DNA of 64,000 nt from Plantago major. Its lineage: Eukaryota > Streptophyta > Magnoliopsida > Lamiales > Plantaginaceae. The translations under genes were made by a program, and so were the position numbers. The notes beneath the pieces were generated by a model. It did not search any database, was not told the DNA's origin, and saw nothing but the letters and a program-made list of their open reading frames with translations. The stretch is from the NCBI GenBank assembly GCA_026545765.1, contig CM048840.1, forward strand, positions 8,201,765 to 8,265,764. The letters run 5' to 3'. This document shows, one piece after another, positions 22,310 through 33,900 of this stretch (the stretch's first letter is position 1; every line of letters begins with the position of its first letter).

Positions 22310-22900
22310 TACATAGAAATGTTGAATTAGTCACAGGAAGCAGGTACATAAAGATATGATAGAATGTGGATTCTACCCCCACTGCGAGAAAAATCACCAT
22401 TAACATATCGAATATTGGTGTCCAAAACTCTGAATGTTAAACTTTGTTTACTTTAGATAAGATGATACAGAGAAAAAAAGGTAATGGAAATTTCGTCTAC
22501 ATATTCTCTACTTAAGAAAAAAGTTTGAATTGAAATTAATTGAGCACTATCCTGCTCGATAAGTTACGCGAGCTCCTTATTAAGTTCGAGATTGACTCGA
22601 ACATCTTATTAACCAATCTAAATTCAAACCTTATCGAACCGAACCGAGTTGAGCCCACCACTCTCATAACAACACTATTTTTATTATGGAGTAAGTATAG
22701 TAAAAGGGAAGATTTTTCTAATCTATAGGAAAATTCGATTTTCACAATAAAGAACCGATCAGAAACACCACAAATCGGTCAATAACTTTTATATAAGTAC
22801 CCTCAAATAAACAACATACTCTCACAAGAGCCATACCACTCAATCATCTTTTTCTTTAAAAAAAAAACATAGTGAGAGAAACATTCATACCCCCCCCCCC
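22310..22900. other. Non-coding stretch with a TCGA-rich palindromic block
   Basis: 22540-22660 is rich in CTCGA/TCGAG and AACCGAACCGAG motifs that look like a decayed non-autonomous element; a similar style of sequence occurs at 36340-36660. 22840-22900 contains a short A-run and C-run. No gene seen. Confidence 0.4.
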
Positions 22901-22904
22901 CTCC

Positions 22905-23006
22905 ATGAGCGTAGCATTCATCGACGGACAGACCATGGAGGATTTCGTGAATGACATCGGTGATGGCGTTTTATCGAGTGACGAGTTACAGAAGCGATCC
23001 CGATAG
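22905..23006 (+). pseudogene. EF-hand protein N-terminal fragment
   Basis: A 33-residue frame begins MSVAFIDGQTMEDFVND and continues IGDGVLSSDELQKR. The start resembles small plant EF-hand proteins that open with an IDG-T-xxFVxDE motif. The second part looks like the end of an EF-hand loop (DGVLSxxEL). About 20 residues normally between them, including the start of the loop, are missing, and the frame stops at 23004-23006. The match is short, so this is a suggestion. Confidence 0.35.
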
Positions 23007-23394
23007 CTTAATAATGGCCGATGTTCACCGCGCTAGTGCCTAAATTGGTCGATCCTTTCTTCTGCTTCATGATTGGTAAATTTGCTATTCAACTTCATTT
23101 TGAATTCTTGTTCATCATGATCAGGTTTCTATATTAGTTTACTACTTTTAAAATATTCTTGAGTTTCTGAAAGATGATTGGCATTATTAATTAGTAGGGC
23201 ACTCATGAATTTGTTATATGGTCACATGGTGCCTATATCTGTATGAATCGACTCGATGTTTGTTGTTGATGAAGATTTAACTATTTTCCGTTTTTCGTTG
23301 ATTTTACAATCTGATGTTTCCAGATCTTCAGATCTGAAATTCGTACATTGAAAATCGAATCATTTCACAGTCATGTTATCTGGTGCTTTGTTAT

Positions 23395-24125
23395 GGTTTG
23401 AAGAGCTGGTGTTACAGTTTTAAGCATCATCGTTATAGTTTTAGCTTGTGTTTAATGTTTCCGCCTGTTATTGTTTTAGCGCATATATTATAGTTTCAAG
23501 ACCTATTTTATAGTTTTAAACATCAACGTTAGTATTTTTAGCCTCTGGTGAAATATTTATGATTTGATTTTTTTTGTAAATGCTCTTTTATAATTTTAAA
23601 GGGAATTGTTATAGTTTTAAGAGGCACTGTTATGGTTTTAAGCATCAATGTTACTGTTTTTAGCTTGTGTTGGATGTTCGTACTTTGTTATAGTTTTAAG
23701 AGGCATTGTTATAGTTTTATGATACACTGTTACAGTCTTAAGCATTAATTTTATTGTATTTAGCTTATGTTGAATATTTCTGCGTGTTATTGTTTTTAGC
23801 GCATATGTTATAGTTTTAAAAACTATTGTTGTAGTTTTAAGCATCAACGTTAGTGTTTTAGCTTATGAGAAATATTTATGATTTGACCTTTTGCAAATGT
23901 TTTGTTATAGTTTTAAGAGGCACTGATATGGTCTTATGTATCAGTGTTAATGTTTTTAGCTTGTGTTGCATATACATGCTTTGTTATAGTTTTAAAATGC
24001 ACTGTTATGTTTTTTTGCATCAATGTTATTGTTTTTAGATTGTGTTGCATGTTCCTTCTTTGTTTTTAAGCACCAATGTGATAGTCTTGATGAGAGTTGT
24101 TATGATTTTAACCTAGTTAGTGAAT
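23395..24125 (+). repeat. Minisatellite based on GTTATAGTTTTAAG
   Basis: Some 20 imperfect copies of a 20-30-bp unit built on TGTTATAGTTTTAAGCATCA, grouped in a higher-order period of roughly 110 bp that includes TTTTTAGCTTGTGTTG. It occupies what would be the intron between the fragment at 22905 and the exon-like block at 24132. Confidence 0.85.
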
Positions 24126-24131
24126 GTTTTA

Positions 24132-24262
24132 AGCAGGTGTTGATGATGACATCAAGTTTGATGATGGGTTTCTCAAAGGTGTCATTGCAGTATTGAAGCA
24201 GCAAGCACATACAACAAAAGGCATGAAGCAGAAGTTCACTAACAAGTTTAATCGAAAAAAAA
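24132..24262 (+). pseudogene. Exon-like block after the minisatellite
   Basis: After a plausible acceptor (GTTTTAAGCAG) an open segment encodes GVDDDIKFDDGFLKGVIAVL followed by a Lys-rich end (KGMKQKFTNKFN). I do not recognise the family. The position after a repeat-filled intron and the Lys-rich tail recall the block at 8702-9024. The start lies somewhere in the repeat or in the fragment at 22905. Confidence 0.3.
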
Positions 24263-24469
24263 TATATTTTAACAATTCAGTTTGCATCTGCATAAAAGAA
24301 ACACCGAATGAACGTTTATTGTAATTTTTTTCCTATGAGAATAGATGTTTTAAAATATTTGGATGACTGAATGTTTTCAATATTATAATGACTGAACGTT
24401 CAAATAACTTATTTTAAACTTGTTTATTGATGTTTTAATGGCATCCCTGAAATTTTTAAACTTGTTTAA

Positions 24470-24745
24470 TGGTAGTTTAATGATATTAGATTGTCACTTA
24501 ATTAAAACTATAACAAGCCATCTTAAAACTATCATGTAGCTCCTTAAAGCCATCACACCATATCTTAAAAAATTAACAAAAGAAGTTAAAACTGTAATTG
24601 AAACATACAATACCGACGCATTAAAACCATCACATCATCTTTTAAAACATTAACAAAATACATTAAAATTGTAACTGAAACTTTCAATGCTAACAACTTA
24701 AAACCATAACATAATCTATTAAAATCATAACGAAAAATGTGCGAC
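24470..24745 (-). repeat. Minisatellite in the opposite orientation
   Basis: Units such as CTTAAAACTATAACAAGCCA and AAAACCATCACA are the reverse complement of the GTTATAGTTTTAAG repeat at 23395-24125, so the exon-like block lies between two oppositely oriented arrays of one repeat family. Confidence 0.75.
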
Positions 24746-25303
24746 TCTGCGGTTTTTTAAGAAACTCGGTCGGTCAGACCGCTAAACCCAAAAATCGCAA
24801 AAAGTCACAAAAAAAAACCTTGTCTTTCCTATCTTTTAAGAAAATTTTACATTTTTCAAAACTCTTTTGCTTTATTATTAGGGTCAATTACATATAGGCC
24901 CCCTGTTAGATTTTTATCTTGCAGATGACTACCACTTAGTTCAACAATTACATGCAAATCCTATTCGATACAAAACAATTACATCTAGGTCCACGAATTT
25001 GACTTTTCGCAAACTTAAGCCAGGAAAAACCATATTTGCCCCTGTTCCAATTTCAGCTTTTCAAAATCACCAAACAGCCTTACCTAATGACTGATCATGT
25101 GAGAAGCACGTGAGGACTTCAATGTAATTGAATTAGATTTATCAAGTAGTCACTTGTAATAATTTAGTTACCGTTTTTTTTCAAAAAAACTAGCCGTTGT
25201 AACTGATTTTTGGAGTGAATTATCAACTATATTTACCCATATTTACCCTAAAAACAGTCCAGTTTTGATCTTCATTTCATATTTTTTCAACTTACGACTT
25301 ATT

Positions 25304-25765
25304 ATGCATTCATCGAGTGGTGATTCGTCGTGTGGTGTTATTCGTCCAATTTGTAAGAATGCAAATTGTAGTAAGCGAACGGTTCTATCAGTTAAGAAGT
25401 CTCAACCGCACGAGGGAAGATTTTATTGGGGCTGTCCTAAACATGGATGGTCGGAATGGTGTCATGAACAAGAAAATGTGCAAACACAAGGTCGAGGAGA
25501 TTTCATCCATGCCGAACTCTTATGCGAATATGTTCCACCACGACACATATGTACAAGGCAAGATATGACAATTCAAAGACAACAACAAGCCACAAGAGAT
25601 GTACCTGTTGAAGAAATTAAGGATACAATGGTGCAAAGAGGAAAGAAGAAGAGAGTACACAGCACAAATGAAGACAAGTATGGTATAATTAGGCACCTCA
25701 TTTGCCTGAATATGTTGTTGTTTGCTATGTACCTTATTGTGCAGATTTATAAAGCATTCAACTAG
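25304..25765 (+). CDS. GRF-type zinc-finger protein of the MULE
   Basis: A 153-residue frame from the ATG at 25304. A GRF zinc finger occupies about residues 12-55: CKNANCSKRTVLSVKKSQP followed by EGRFYWGCPKHGWSEWCHEQ, with the paired Cys, the G-R-F core and the terminal aromatic. A basic stretch (RGKKKRVH) precedes a hydrophobic C-terminal segment (LICLNMLLFAMYLIVQIY), possibly a membrane anchor. GRF fingers bind single-stranded nucleic acid in better-studied proteins. Proteins of this size and layout are frequent near MULE transposases in plant genomes. An upstream in-frame ATG at 25265 would add 13 hydrophobic residues; I prefer 25304 because the sequence before it is not conserved-looking. 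The frame is intact, unlike the neighbouring transposase gene. Confidence 0.75.
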   Translation: MHSSSGDSSCGVIRPICKNANCSKRTVLSVKKSQPHEGRFYWGCPKHGWSEWCHEQENVQTQGRGDFIHAELLCEYVPPRHICTRQDMTIQRQQQATRDVPVEEIKDTMVQRGKKKRVHSTNEDKYGIIRHLICLNMLLFAMYLIVQIYKAFN

Positions 25766-26021
25766 AATAGTAAGTAGACAAGTAGATTATGAACTAGTAG
25801 ATTGTATTGAACTTAATTTTCCATATTCAAGTTTCAATACAAATGATCAAGGCAAGTTTCAAAACTAATCAAATCCAAAAGCTAAACCAACAGATAAACT
25901 GTATGAGGAACACCAAACCAAGCACAAAAGCTACCAGTTTGCTATCAGTTTTGTGCATCAAAACCACCAAATCCATCCAAAAATAACTTAAACCTACACA
26001 ACACAACAAAAACACATGCAT

Positions 26022-29000
26022 CTAAGGTGTGGAACCAAACCAACCACCAAGTCCCCTGCCCCTCCTTGATTCTCCTCTTCCCCTAGCTTCTCCTCTGCCC
26101 CTAGACCTTCCTCTTCCCCTGACAGCTCCATCTGCTCTGCCTCTTCCCCTTCCTATTCCCCTTCCCCTGCCAGTAGCACTACTACTACACCCTGCCTCAC
26201 TATCAACTTCAGCTCTAGGTCTTTTGCCGCCAACAGTCTGCCTTCCTTGGTTTGTATCCTACACAAGCAAACAACATATACCAAAAGACTGAGTCCACAA
26301 ACTGAAATGACTACATACAAGCATACAACTATACAAACATATATACCAATCTTACATCAGTAGCTATAGGCTGCTGCTCATTCTCATTAAGCACCTCATC
26401 ATCATCATTTTTTTGCTGCAAAATGCAATACACCTTTAACTATATTTGCAAAATACAATACACCTTAAAGGGAGACAAATAAATCACAAACAAATCATAT
26501 GAATGACACAGTTAACTTACCAATGTAGGGCATTTCCTACAGTTGTGACCTCTAACTTGGCATAAGCTACATTTTGGTGGCCTCCTAGTTTTGTTGAGTG
26601 GGACTTTCTTCTTTCTAGTACAACCCTGAACACCTTCACTTGGATGTCTTATCCTAGATACAGGAGGCCTTCCAGGAGCTCTCAAGATTTCAGGTGGTGA
26701 GCACTTTTCCTCAGTCAAGTTATTGGGCCAGAATGGTGTTTGAGGTACAGGATAAATCATCATATCATATGTCCTAATGTATGCTGCCTTGGTATGGTTA
26801 TCAGTCAAGTAATTTTCCCCATCTTCTCTATTATGGTTGATTGCTACCCAAGCATGCCTACATGGAATCCCACCCACATCCCATCTTTTACAATCACAAG
26901 ACCAAGTCTGCATGTTTACCACAAATGTGTATTTGAAATCCTCAACCTCATACATGTGCCCAGCTTCTGAAATTAGCCTACACCTTCTTGATTGATCATG
27001 AGTGTCATTTAATTTCTTCAACACCCTTGGCATCACAACAGATGTGCAGGCAGCTCCCTTCTTCCTTCTGAAAGTCAGCCTTTGCATCACTTGGGTTCTA
27101 ATACCCTACACAGTATAAGGAGAAACAACAACATATCATACAAGTAATACACCAACAGTTAAGCAATTGAACTGCAAGTAAACCATACAAATATTACAGT
27201 ACTTACCTCCATTACACTTATGATAGAATGTCCTCTGACAGCCTCAATCCATGAGTTAAAGCTCTCACTTACATTGTTGGTGCAGTGGTCTACCTTAATT
27301 GTTGTGTCAAATGCATGTCTAGCCCATAAGGCAAGAGGCATGTTCATGAGGTAGTTGTATGCTGGCACACTTGCATTCTTTATTTTGTCCAACGCCTTGT
27401 TAAAACCATAAGCTGTATAAGCTGTTACTGCTTGCCAATAGAATTTTCTCAAGTCCACACTTCTCCATTTGAGCTTGAAGTTGTCATAAATGTGCTTAGC
27501 ACATTTTCTGTTGACAACATTTGGTGCTTGCTCCTCAATGACTTGCACCAATCCCTGCAAGTTTGAATTGATTGTGTTAGTGACAATAGAGGTTAAAGTC
27601 TAAACTCTTAAGTGAAAAATCAAGTATTTAAGATTCTACCTTGCATCTATCTGCCATGAAATGCCAATGTCTATCAGCATCAAATGGTCCAATAAAGTTC
27701 TCAAGGCACTGCATGAAGAATCCCCATGACTCTTTATTTTCAGAGTCTACAATGGCCCAAGCAACTGGAAATATGCCACAGTCTGCATCAGTGGCAATAG
27801 CACTCAACAAATGACCTCCAAATCTGCCCCTCAAGTGGCACCCATCAAAAAACAAGAATGGTTGGCAACCATTTAGAAATCCTCTCTTGATACCCTCCAA
27901 TCCACAGAACATCCTTTGGAACTGAGGTGGTCTATCAATAACAGGCTTCACATCAATGACAAACACAGATCCCACATTTGTTCTAAGCACCATCTATCTA
28001 TACTTAGGTGCCAACATGTAAGCCTCTTCAGGGTTGCCTCCCATTATCTCCTCAGCTTTTATCTTTGCCCTATAAACCCTCATGTATGGCAGAACAAGCC
28101 CTAGCTTGGTATTGACCCATGGCACTAGTTTTTTGGCACTGATTCCAGGATGATCCTTTAGTATTTGAATCAACTTGGTAGCCAACCAATTGAAATCTGC
28201 TTGTCTTTGGTCCACCTTCCTTACACACTTGTGAGTACCATTGTAAGTCCTAATCATGAATGATGTTTCATTATCCAGGACACCTGCAAATTGCAATTAA
28301 AAACGTTAGTAATTGAACACTTAAACAATATAACATGGGAATGCACAGTTAAACACTGACATGCATGCAGTCTCCAAGGGCAACCTTTTCCACCACAGTG
28401 TACTGTGAACCTTGTTGTGTCATTTTTCTTTGTAATCAAGGTGAAACCAACTTTCAATACATACTCTTTCACCCTCAACCGCAAGCCCTTGACATTACTG
28501 AATATATCCCCTTCTTTGAACTCCTTATCCCCATCTTCAACATTCTCAAGAAACTCATCTCCAATCCAGTCTACATCACTCAAATCATGTTGTTCATCAC
28601 TTTCATACATAAGTGTGCGATCATCATTTTCAGTTTCCTCATGTGCAGGTGAAGGTACATTTTCAGTTGCAGTTTGACTCACATTTCCTCCACCTTCACC
28701 CACAGTTGCTTCTTCACCCTCATTCTCATTACCACTTGCTTCTTCACCCTCATTCTCATTACCACTTGCATTTTCATTCCCCTCCTCTTCATGATACTCA
28801 TCATCTCCCTCAGAATCCACATATCTAGTGAATCCAATCCCTTCATCCTCACTCTCATGCAAATACTTGTGTTCAGGTGCATCATCCTCCCAACCAAATA
28901 TTTCCCTGTCAACATCAAGATCATCCCCATCTTGGGCTACATTCTCAGTTCCCCTGCCACTCTCATTTTCAATAACAACAGGCTCATCGTCATCCTCATA

Positions 29001-29947
29001 GTTCCAGTTTCATCAGCATCACTTTCACCATCCAACCCTGACCCATTGAAATCACTATCATCACTATTATCAGACCCACTATCAATCATCTTACCTTTTA
29101 GGGCATACATATCTTGTCTCATCTCTCGTTCAAGTATACTAGCTTTAAGCTTCTCTCTTTCAGCAATTAAATCTTCCTCATCATCAACCCATTCTTCAAC
29201 CAAGGGCTCATCCCCTACCCTACTCCCTTCACTAGTTTCAACCCTACTCCCAACCTGACTTTGTGTGAATATATCATCCATTAATTTATCAAACTCTTCA
29301 TCATTTACAACACAATCAGGTCCAACAGACTTACAAGGAGTAGACTCAACCACTTTTGGAATGTAAGGAGTTTGTGGAGTTTGTGGAGTTGGTTTGTCAA
29401 AGTGTATAGCAGGTGGAGAATGTGGTTGTTGAGTGTTCTGTGTTTCTTGGGTAATTGGTGGTGGTTCATCATCAGAATCACTTAACACAGCTTGAGGTGT
29501 TGGGGTGGTGGACTAGGCTTACATCTTCTAAATAACCTTCTTCTAGCACTAGGTTCAGTTTGAAAAATTGGTTGAGAGTGTACATATTCAACATCAATAT
29601 CATACTCATGTGCATTTTCTCTCATTTTTTTAGTAGCAGAATTGTCTACAGCTAGAGGTTGAACAAACTCAGTTGACAAGTGTACTTCTACTTCTTTGCT
29701 ATTCATGTTCAGTTCAAACATTTGCTTGACATTATGATCACTTAAAATTTCTATTTGCCCAAATGTGTTATCAGTGTCAGCAATCAAAGAAAAAGAACAA
29801 AGTAGAATCCTCAATTTGCACACCATCTAATATCTTTGCATCCACATCTGATAACAGTTTTGCGTATGTGTACCTTGAAGAGTCGATATTGGGAATCATG
29901 TATTGCTCCCTCATGTAGTGAAGCCTAATGTTAAACAACGTCCCCAT
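26022..29947 (-). pseudogene. MuDR-type MULE transposase, six exons, lightly damaged
   Basis: Exons on minus: 29947-28361, 28283-27640, 27554-27207, 27105-26521, 26415-26356 and 26258-26022, all with GT-AG borders and consistent phases. The protein starts MGTLFNIRLHYMREQYMIP. A long acidic Asp/Glu/Asn region follows, then the MuDR domain (FTLITKKNDTTRFTVHCGGK, GCPWRLHAC). The MULE DDE-like domain comes next (FFDGCHLRGRFGG, then FMADRCK across an intron), then the SWIM finger CDCKRWDVGGIPCRHAW and a CxxC/CxxxH-type knuckle (CSLCQVRGHNC). The last exon adds an Arg/Gly-rich tail (GRGRGIGRGRGRADG). Lesions are a TAG at 27994-27996 between APKYR and MVLRTN, and apparent one-base shifts near 29795, 29500 and 29006, all in the N-terminal half. 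Few changes would separate it from an intact copy, so activity may have been lost recently. Confidence 0.88.
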
Positions 29948-30155
29948 TGTCACTGAAACAACAAAAGAACACATACAACAAACAAAACTGTGAATACCAA
30001 TTTGAAAACAAATAAAAACCCTAGCTTTGTACAAAACCGATTTTCGGTGAAATATAACACAACGATTAAGCAAACATGAGGTTTATGAACATGATCAACA
30101 TGTATATCTCGAGAAGAAAAAAAAATTTGAATTCGAAAAAAAAACCCATTACCTT

Positions 30156-30471
30156 ACAGTTTCTTCGTCGATTCTTCACCAACTCGAACAATAATCAACA
30201 ATTGATGCCGAAAACGTCGAATCTTGACTGGTATTTGCAAGGATTTTGGGTTTAGAGTGGAGATTTTGGTCGTCAATGGCGGAACTGTTTGGTGAAAAAG
30301 AAGACGGAAGATTACAGTTTCTTCGTCGATTCTTCACCAACTCGAACAATAATCACCAATTGATGCCGAAAACGTCGAATCTTGACTGGTATTTGCAAGA
30401 ATTTTGGGTTTAGAGTGGAGATTTTGGTCGTCAATGGCGGAACTGTTTGATGAAGAAGAAGACGGAAGATT
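30156..30471. repeat. 158-bp tandem duplication near the MULE right end
   Basis: 30156-30313 and 30314-30471 are nearly identical (starting ACAGTTTCTTCGTCGATTCT in both), with only a handful of differences. They lie upstream of the transposase start, in its promoter/leader side. Confidence 0.9.
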
Positions 30472-30798
30472 TTGGCGGGTTGAGTGTGGTGAGTTTTTTG
30501 ATTAGTCAATTAACCCTAGTAAATGTGTAAGAAACTTACGAAGGCCACGTTTGGTTGGAACATAAGCTGATAGGTGACTTAAGCTGGTCAACACAAAAAC
30601 GGATTAATGGACCTAGATGTAATTGTTGAACTAGATGGTAGTCATCTGTTACAGAGGCGTCTAGCAGGGGTGGTGTATGTAATTTTCCCTTATTATTATT
30701 ATGGCATGAGGATTCCGGACATAGTATAGGGACGGGTTTTTGTTAGAATTGTAATTGGACCGTCACGACTAGGTGCTAGCCATCACAATCGGTCACAG

Positions 30799-30804
30799 TA
30801 TAAA
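30799..30804 (+). promoter_or_regulatory. TATA box of the aspartate-semialdehyde dehydrogenase gene
   Basis: TATAAA in the context CACAGTATAAAACAAGC, 122 bp upstream of the start codon and 110 bp downstream of the MULE end at 30689. Confidence 0.6.
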
Positions 30805-30920
30805 ACAAGCAGGATTTTAAAATTAAATTACTGAAACAACTCGCCATCTCCATTTTCCGCAACCAGCAAGCCCTAATTGAATTTATCTCAGCCGCCACTC
30901 CGCCGTGAGCTCAGCTGCCA

Positions 30921-33900
30921 ATGGCACTCCGAATACCATCTCTCCACCAACCATCACACCGCACCATCCTCATCTCACGCCCCAAACACATCCGCTCTCA
31001 CCGCGTCCACATGTCCCTCACCCAATCCGGCCCTTCCGTCGCAATCGTCGGCGTCACCGGAGCCGTCGGCCAGGAATTCCTATCCGTCATCTCCGAGCGC
31101 GACTTTCCTTACAGCTCCCTCAAGCTCCTCGCCTCCAAACGCTCAGCCGGAAAATCAATCACATTTGAAAATCGGAGCTACACGGTGGAGGAATTGGGCG
31201 AAAACAGCTTCGATGATGTGGACATTGCGCTTTTCAGTGCCGGAGGGAGTATTAGTAAGAAATTTGGGCCGTTGGCGGTTGATAAGGGAGCTATTGTGGT
31301 GGATAATAGCTCTGCGTTTCGAATGGTTGAGGGGATTCCGTTGGTGATACCGGAAGTTAATCCGGAGGCGATGGAAGGGATTAAGGTGAAGAGTGGGAAA
31401 GGAGCGCTTATTGCCAATCCGAATTGTTCCACTATTATTTGCCTCATGGCTGCTACACCGTTGCATCGCCGTGCCAATGTATGCTTATATGTCAATGCAA
31501 TATAGTTTTTCAGCTATTTTTTCGTAGTTATGTTATGTTCTTTTTAGTAGTACATGATGTGCTTGTATGTTTGACAGCTTAAAACTATGCTTATGGTTCA
31601 TTGCCATTGCACTTTGGCAAGTTCATGGCCTTCAGGCTACGAAATGCGATATGGTTATTGTATTTTGTTTGTTATTAGGAATCATTGACTGCTTGTAGCT
31701 ATGCTTATTGGTCAATGCCATGTGCTTGAATGGTGTAAAACATGAATGATAAGGAGTGAATTTCAGATATTGGGTAGTAGGCTAGTAGCTATGTTTGTTG
31801 TCGAAGGTGGTTTTTAGTATTGGTTTGGAAATTTTGTAGAACGTGATGTCTACTGATAGCATGGTTTAACTTAGAAATATGATGGGGTATTGTTTCTTGT
31901 GTAAGGCTAACATGTGGTTAGTAGCAAACTAGCAACATTTGCTGTTGAAGCTAGAGTAATTGGGTAATGGGCAGTAGCAATTTTCGCTGTGAAATATGGT
32001 TTTGAGTATAGGTTAGCAAGTCTCGTTGATTTGCTTGCTAGCGTGAATCAACTTAGAAGTATATGGTACTTTTCGTAGGACAATGTTTCAGTAGCAGTTT
32101 ACGTTAACTTGTATGGTTTTGGTTTTGGGTATAGGTTGGGAAGTATCACAGCTGTGTTTGCTAACGCGAGTTAACATAGAATATGATACACGACTATTGT
32201 TTGCTGCACATTTGTAGCATTTTTTGTGCGATGCTAACATTTGATTTGTGTGCTTGGAGGTTACACGTATGGTTGTGAGCACATACCAAGCGGCAAGTGG
32301 TGCAGGTGCGGCTGCCATGGAAGAGCTTGAACAACAGACTCGCGAGGTATTTATTTTTCAGCTTGTGATTCGTTTGATTTGTGTAACTCATTTATGACTG
32401 TACTAAATGATTTACTTGATAGGTACTTGAAGGGAAAGAACCAACATGTAACATCTTCAAGACACAGGTTTGTTTGGTTATTATAATTGCTCATGTTAAA
32501 CATGTTATGTTTTGTAGACTGTTTTCCTCATTTCAATTGTATCTATTTACACTTTGCAGTATGCGTTCAACCTGTTCTCACATAATGCACCGGTCCTTTC
32601 AAATGGATACAATGAAGAGGAGATGAAATTGGTTAAAGAGACACGGAAAATATGGGTAATTTTTTAATTTTTGCATCTGAAAAGAGCACAATTACTCTTG
32701 AAATCTTGTTCAGAATGAACATGCTGATACATCTGTTGTTTACTTTTCTCTATTTTGCGTTGTAGAATAACCACAGTGTTAAAGTGACTGCTACATGCAT
32801 AAGAGTACCAGTTATGCGTGCTCATGCGGAGAGTGTGAACCTTCAATTCGAGACACCCTTAGATGAGGTAAGCCTTTGTGTTGGCAAATGATCATCTTAT
32901 TCATTTTCTGTTGGCGGAAGCACCTTTTGTATGACTAGTCAAATGCAAAATCATAGCTGCTACTTAAGGCTTCATTTGGTTTGAGGGAAAATGAGGGAAA
33001 AGAAAAAAAAATAGGGAAAAATATTGTTTTCCACCATTTGGTAGTTCTGAGGAAATCCTGGAAAATTTATGAAAATCTATATCAAACATGTATATCTCCA
33101 CTAAATAAGGAAAGTAGTTTTTCCCTCACATTTTCCAGGAAAATCTTATTTTCCCCTATTTTTTTTCTTTTCCCTCAAACCAAATGAAGCCTAAATGCAT
33201 TTTTTCTTGCTTATATAAAGTAAATATCATCTTGCAATCGAGCAATGTATCTATGATATGCTGCAAAAGTCGACAATCATGTGGCATCCGATTAAAGCTA
33301 CATGTTGTTGGTTGTAATAAATGCAGATTGCAGAGCCCTTGTACGTTTAGAAGTCAATGTTAGTTATTAGATTATTAGTTATGACTAATGAAACTGCTAA
33401 AAACTGTTTTGCTAATAGTATGCATCAAGGACTTGTTGGACTTTCTTCTAGCAAGATTATTCTTGCATGGCAATTACATTTTAGTCACCTCTGCTTACCT
33501 GTGGAAAGACCGTAAACTAATTGACCACCATGATATGTGCAAGAAAACATTCATTTGATGCCAATTGAATTAGAGAAGAGTTTTTCTTTTGTCAAAAACA
33601 TTGCTCTGCTTACTGCTTAGTATGCCTCTGTATATGGTTTTTGCCTGTTCCACTCTTACTCTATACTGTCAGGCAATACTGTTCTATGTATAGCTGGTTT
33701 GACAGCAGCCCAATTAGAACTTTTGTTCACAACTGTACTGAACATTGCAAAAGTTGGGCTTCTTTTAACACGAGGAAGTCTTGTAAGAGCTAGGAAAATC
33801 ACAATTACAGTGGTGTAAATAAGGTGAGTGTACCATACACTTGGGGAGTGGGATATGATATTTACTTTATATTAGAAAAATCTTGACTTTTACAAGAATT

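Larger units (their letters stand above)
24881..30689. mobile_element. Near-complete Mutator-like element (MULE), 5.8 kb
   Basis: The terminal repeats match over about 85 bp: GGGTCAATTACATATAGG... at the left and, reversed, GGGAAAATTACATACACC... at the right. They share GCAGATGACTACCA/ACAGATGACTACCA and TAGTTCAACAATTACAT. The element is bounded by a perfect 9-bp direct repeat TTATTATTA (24872-24880 and 30690-30698), the size made by Mutator transposases. The flanks are low-complexity, so the duplication alone is weaker evidence than the terminal repeats. Inside are a GRF zinc-finger gene on plus near the left end and a six-exon MuDR-type transposase gene on minus. Both genes point towards each other. 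Confidence 0.92.

Noticed and set aside
26029-26292. Pro/Leu-rich plus-strand frame
   Set aside because: It is the antisense of the Arg/Gly-rich last exon of the MULE transposase.
28674-29258. 194-codon plus-strand frame
   Set aside because: Antisense of the acidic region of the MULE transposase; Ser/Leu/Pro/Ile composition follows from that.
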